Translations under genes and position numbers: made by a program
Notes under the pieces: generated by a model
Database searches by the model: none
What the model was told of the DNA's origin: nothing
What the model saw: only the letters and a program-made list of their open reading frames with translations
Assembly (NCBI GenBank): GCA_963921935.1
Contig: OY998175.1
Span: forward strand, 225,888,122 to 225,952,121
Origin: Galeruca laticollis
Taxonomy: Eukaryota; Arthropoda; Insecta; Coleoptera; Chrysomelidae
Reading direction: 5' to 3'
DNA: 64,000 bases
In this document: positions 28,401 through 34,400 of the stretch, piece by piece
How the letters are laid out: each line of letters opens with the position of its first letter
How positions within the stretch are numbered: position 1 is the first letter of the stretch

Positions 28401-31400
28401 TACTGGATGCAACAGAACATAGAGTTGAACAACAAAACATTACCAGGGGGCGCTGCCATATGTGTCAAAGAGGAAAAGACAGAAAATCCAGAAAAATATG
28501 TATTAGGTGTAATAACTTTGTGTGCCTAGAACATTCAAAATCGGAGATAGTTTGTAAAAAATGTTAAAATGATATGTAGCTAGTAGTATTAGTGATTAGG
28601 GTATTTTGTATTTTTTCGTGATGATTTTTGACTAATAAATGGTTAATAATAAAACTTTAATAAAACTTATTTTCTATATATTTAATTTAAAGAAAAATAC
28701 AGCATTTCTGCAATTTTACGCATGGGGTCTTCTCGGACCCCAGTTAGTCCTTTTCGTAAAATTTTGATGTCCGTCCCATGAAGGTTAACCTCTAGTGATA
28801 ATTAATGGAGATATACTTTCGAAAGGTTGCACTTTTTTGCTCCTCTTTAAGAATCCTTTTTTCAAATTTCTCAATTATTTATATTTTTCGAAATATTTTT
28901 GCCGTTTTTTATGCGGTAAAAAACGGTCCCGATATAAATTTTCTATTTTTACGAGCTTTATCTTTATTTTTAACACTTATATATTCACGCGAATTATATA
29001 TAATTTCAGGATTGCGGCGAACAAAACATTTTCTCATTCGCCGTCAACATGTACACACTCTTATACATGAGATACACGCAAATCAGAAACAAAACTCTAT
29101 CCCGCGACGCCTTCCATCACATGAACATCGGATACCAACGTCAACTGTCCTTCATGAAACCCGACGGTTCTTTCAGCACTTTCAGAAGCGATTGGTGAGT
29201 TTCATCTTGAACGTCTTCTTCTATGTACTAAATTTAATTTTATAGGAATCAATCGGTGTCTTCGGTGTGGCTAACGGCGTACTGCGCTAGAATATTCCAA
29301 GAAGCCAGTTTCTACGAATGGGAGAATTACATTTACATCGACCCGATGGTAATATCGAAATCGGTTGAATGGATTTTAGCTCACCAGAGCGAAAATGGTG
29401 CTTTCTGGGAAGAAGATTGGTTACCGGATAGAAAATACAACTCAACTTTGAATAACGATAACGATTCTATCCGATACAGAAATATCACCCTCACAGCTCA
29501 CGTACTCATCACTTTAGAATCAGTGAAAGATTTGACAAGTAAAAAAATCGAAATTATAAAAAAACTTCCATAAAAACTAACCCTTTTCAATTCTAGGTCA
29601 CCTCAGTTCAAAAGTAGCGATAGCGGCAAGAAAAGCCCTCCACTGGTTAGACCGTAACATGGAGCTGATCAAGAAACATGGAAACGCTTTCGAAGTAGCC
29701 ATAGTAGCGTACGCTTTGATGAAAAACAAAGCAGCTAACGCCGAAACCGCTTTTATCGAGCTATCCAGCAGGAGGATATCCGAAGGCGGTTTGTTGTATT
29801 GGGCTCGAAAGCCAATCCCACAACCGCCGTACAAAATAGAAAATCAAAAACCTTTCCTCCTACCGAGACTACCCTACGAATACGACTCGGAAAATATTGA
29901 AGCTACGGCGTACGGTCTCATGGTGTACGTCGCCCGACACGAACAAGAAGTTCTCGTGGATAATATAGTGAGATGGTTGAATACGCAACGGTTAACCGAC
30001 GGCGGATGGGCTTCTACGATGGATACAGCCAACGCTATGAAAGCCCTCATCGAATATACTTCCGCTCAACGCATCAGGGATATTTCCAGTCTGTCGGTTA
30101 CGGTTGAAGCCACCGCCCTACCGGGACACTCTAAAACTTTGTACGTCAACCATTTGAATTGGGCGAATCTGCAATATCTCGATATACCGAACGCTTGGGG
30201 AACCGTCAAAGTGCAAGCTAAAGGTACCGGTTACGCCATACTGCAGATGTCCGTACAATATAACGTCGATATAGGAAGATTTCAAACTAAACCGCCGGTG
30301 ACTGCTTTCGATTTGCGGACCAAGCAGTATTTCTACGGAAGGAATCAGTCTCACATCACCTTCTTCACATGTCAAAGGTAAATATATCATTTTCTGTCAA
30401 AACAACCACCGTATTCACCCGATTTTACTCCTTGGTCTTTCTAAAACTCAAATTACCGACAAAACTTTATATTATCAACATTTATATCATAATTAACTTT
30501 GTATTTGACTTTCTTCACCTGTCGAAGGTAAATATATCATTTTTTGTCGAAACAACCACCGTATTCACCTGATTTGACTCATTGTTCTTTCTAAAACTCA
30601 AATTACCGACGAAACTTTATATTATCAACATTTATATCATAATTAACTTTGTATTTTACTTTCTTCACCTGTCGAAGGTAAATATATGATTTTCTGTCGA
30701 AATAACCACCATATTCATCCGATTTGACTCCTTGTTCTTTATAAAACTCAAATTACCGACAAAACTTTATATTATCAACATTTATATCATAATTAACTTT
30801 GTATTTGACTTTCTTCAGCTGTCGAAGGCATATATATGGTTTTCTGTCGAAATAACTACCGTATTCACCCGATTTCACTCATTGTTCTTTCTAAAACTTA
30901 ATTACCGACGAAACTGTCAAAGGTTAATTTATAATTTTCTGTCGAAACAACCACCGTATTCACCCGATTTGACTCATTGTTCTTTCTAAAACTCAAATTA
31001 CCGACAAAACTTTACATTATCAACATTTATATCATAATTAACTTTGTATTTGACTTTCTTCAGCTGTCGAAGGTAAATGTATGATTTTCTGTCGAAACAA
31101 CCACCGTATTCATCCGATTTTACTCTTTGTTCTTTCTTAAACTCAAATTACCGACAAAACTTTATATTATCAACATTTATATCATAATTAACTTTGTATT
31201 TGACTTTCTTCAGCTGTCGATGGCATATATATGGTTTTCTGTCGAAATAACCACCGTATTCACCCGATTTGACTCATTGTTCTTTCTAAAACTCTAATTA
31301 CCGTCGAAACTTTTGATTATAAACATTTATATCATAATTAACTTTGTATTTGGCTTTCTTCACCTGTCAAAGGTTAATTTATGATTTTCTGTCGAAACAA

Positions 31401-34400
31401 CCACCGTATTCATCCGATTTGACTCCTTGTTCTTTCTAAAACTCAAATTACCGACAAAACTTTATATTATCAACATTTATCTCATAATTAGCTTTGTATT
31501 TGACTGTCTTCAGCTGTCGAAGGCATATATATGGTTTTCTGTCGAAATAACCACCGTATTCACCCGATTTGACTCATTGTTCTTTCTAAAACTCTAATTA
31601 CCGACGAAACTTTTGATTATAAACATTTATATCATAATTAACTTTGTATTTGACTTTCTTCACCTGTCAAAGTTTAATTTATAATTTTCTGTCGAAACAA
31701 CCACCGTATTCACCCGATTTGACTCATTGTTCTTTCTAAAACTCAAACTACCGACAAAACTTTACATTATCAACATTTATATCATAATTAACTTTGTATT
31801 TGACTTTCTTCAGCTGTCGAAGGTAAATGTATGATTTTCTGTCGAAACAACCACCGTATTCATCCGATTTGACTCCTTGTTCTTTCTAAAACTCAAATTA
31901 CCGAAAAAACTTTATATTATCAACATTTATATCATTATTAACTTTGTATTTGACTTTCTTCAGCTGTCGAAGGTAAATATATGATTTTCTGTCGAAATTA
32001 CCACCGTTTTCACCCGATTTAACTCCTTGTTCTTTCTAAAACTCAAATCAACACCAAAACTTTAGATTATCAACATTTATATCGTAATTAACTTTGTATT
32101 TGACTTTCTTCACCTGTCAAAGGTTAATTTATAATTTTCTGTCGAAACAACCACCGTATTCACCCGATTTGACTCATTGTTCTTTCAAAACTCAAATTAC
32201 CGACGAAACTTTATATTATCAACATTTATATCATACTTAACTTTGTATTTTACTTTCTTCACCTGTCGAAGGTAAATATATGATTTTCTGTCGAAATAAC
32301 CACCGTATTCATCCGATTTGACTCCTTGTTCTTTATAAAATTCAAATTACCGACAAAACTTTATATTATCAACATTTATATCATAATTAACTTTGTATTT
32401 GACTTTCTTCAGCAGTCGAAGGTAAATATATGATTTTCTGTCGAAACAACCACCATATTCACCCGTTTTGACTCCTTGTTCTTTCAAAACTCAAATTACC
32501 GACAAAACTTTAGATGATATACATTTATATCATAATTATCTTTATATTTGACTTTCTTCACCATGTAATGGTAGATATATCATTTTCTGTCGAAAGAACC
32601 ACCACAACTTTGTATTTGACTTTCTTCAACTGTTAAAGGTAAATATATCATTTCCTGTTGAAAATTTGAACAACAACCACCGTATTCACCCGATTTGACT
32701 CCTGTCTCTTTCTAAAACTCAAATTTCTGCCACAATTTTAGATTATAGATAATTGAGTCATAATCAAGTCTGTATTTGACTTTCTACAGCCGTCAATAGT
32801 AAATCTGTCATTTTGAATGAATTTTCTGTCAAAAACTACAACAAACAATCATCAAATTTACCCGATTTGATTCTTGTGTCTTTCAAAAACTCCAATTACC
32901 GCCAAAACTTAGATTATGGACAATTGAACTATAATTAAGTTTGTATTTGACTTTCTACAGCTGTCAAAGGTAAATCTGTCATTTTTAACGAATTTCCTGT
33001 GAAAATATTCGACAAACAACCACTGTATTCACCAGGTTTGACTACTGTCTCTTTCTGAAACTAAAATTACCGTCAAAACTTTAGATTATAGACAGTTGAA
33101 TCATAATTAAGTTTGTATTTGTTTTTCTGTAGCTGTCAAAGGTAAATCTGTCATGTTGAACAAATTTCCGGTCAAAATATTTAACAAACAACCACCGTAT
33201 TCACCCGATTTGACTCCTATATCTTTCAAATACTCGAATTACCGCTAAAACTTTAGATTATGGACAATTGAACCATAATTAAGTACTGTATTCACCCGAT
33301 TTGACTCCCGTGTCTTTCTAAAACTCAAATTACCGCCAAAACTTTAGATTATAGACAATTGAGCCGTCAAAAGTAAATATGTCATTATGAATGAATTTCC
33401 TGTCAAAATATTCAACAAACGACCACCATATTCGCCTGATTTAAACGGTACATTGTTGTTCTAATCGATTTGTCCTCGTTTAGATGGAATAACATCCAAG
33501 AATCGGAGAGATCAGGTATGGCCGTACTGGACGTAACCATTCCGACCGGTTACATCATACAACAACAAGATCTAGACGCTTACGTTTTATCGTCCAGAGT
33601 AAAAAATCTACAAAGAGCCAGATTTTTCGAAAGAAAAGTCATATTTTATTTCGATTATGTAAGTACGTCGATTATTTATTTAATTTATAACACATGTTCC
33701 GTTTTCTATTAAAATTTTAACCTAATTTTCAGTAATTATCGAAATAAATCACGTTGATCGTCAAAAATACTTTCCCGTTTATCAAAACTAATTTCTAAAT
33801 CCCCTGTCAACCCATAGATAAATAATTAATATTAAGTTATCTATTATCAAATTCAATTATAAAAAGAAGAAGAGACCCAAGTAATTGATCATAGATAACT
33901 GTATAGTATTGATTTATCTATGGCTGACAGGGGAAATTAATTTTGATAAAGGGGAAATTATTTTTGATGATAAACGTGTGGAATGCCGAAAGGTTTATTT
34001 ATACAGTATTAAAAAATCCTTTATTTCGTTTTTGTTAGTTGGTTTTTTTTTCAGCTTGATTATCAAGAAACTTGTATAAACTTTACAGTGGAAAGATGGC
34101 ATCCTGTAGCTAACATGTCGAGATATCTACCTATCAGAGTATACGATTATTACGCTCCAGGTAAGTTGAATTTTATCTATGAAATGTATAAATATTAGTT
34201 TACAAAAAATTGTCGCTAATCGTTTTAATTAAAATTAAACTTGAGTTGGTGATCTAACATGAATTTATTTTGCACAATATGATTTATTTATTTATGTATC
34301 TTATATGCATATTACATATAAAGTATACTGGTAAATAAATCGTTACATACATATAAAAATAAATAAATACATAAATAAATGAATAAAATGAGTAAATAAC

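Larger units (their letters stand above)
7943..29009 (+). other. Mcr: 21-kb Mcr intron splitting the thioester motif
   Basis: The donor gtaagt at 7943 and the acceptor taatttcag at 29001-29009 separate ...NLPM from DCGEQN. The intron holds at least five classes of mobile element in both orientations. The stretch 7943-8340 is AT-rich, dominated by poly-T runs, with no gene. Confidence 0.88.

Noticed and set aside
30369..30989. Plus-strand ORFs after exon k
   Set aside because: Frames created by the 150-bp tandem array; the real reading ends at the donor at 30378.
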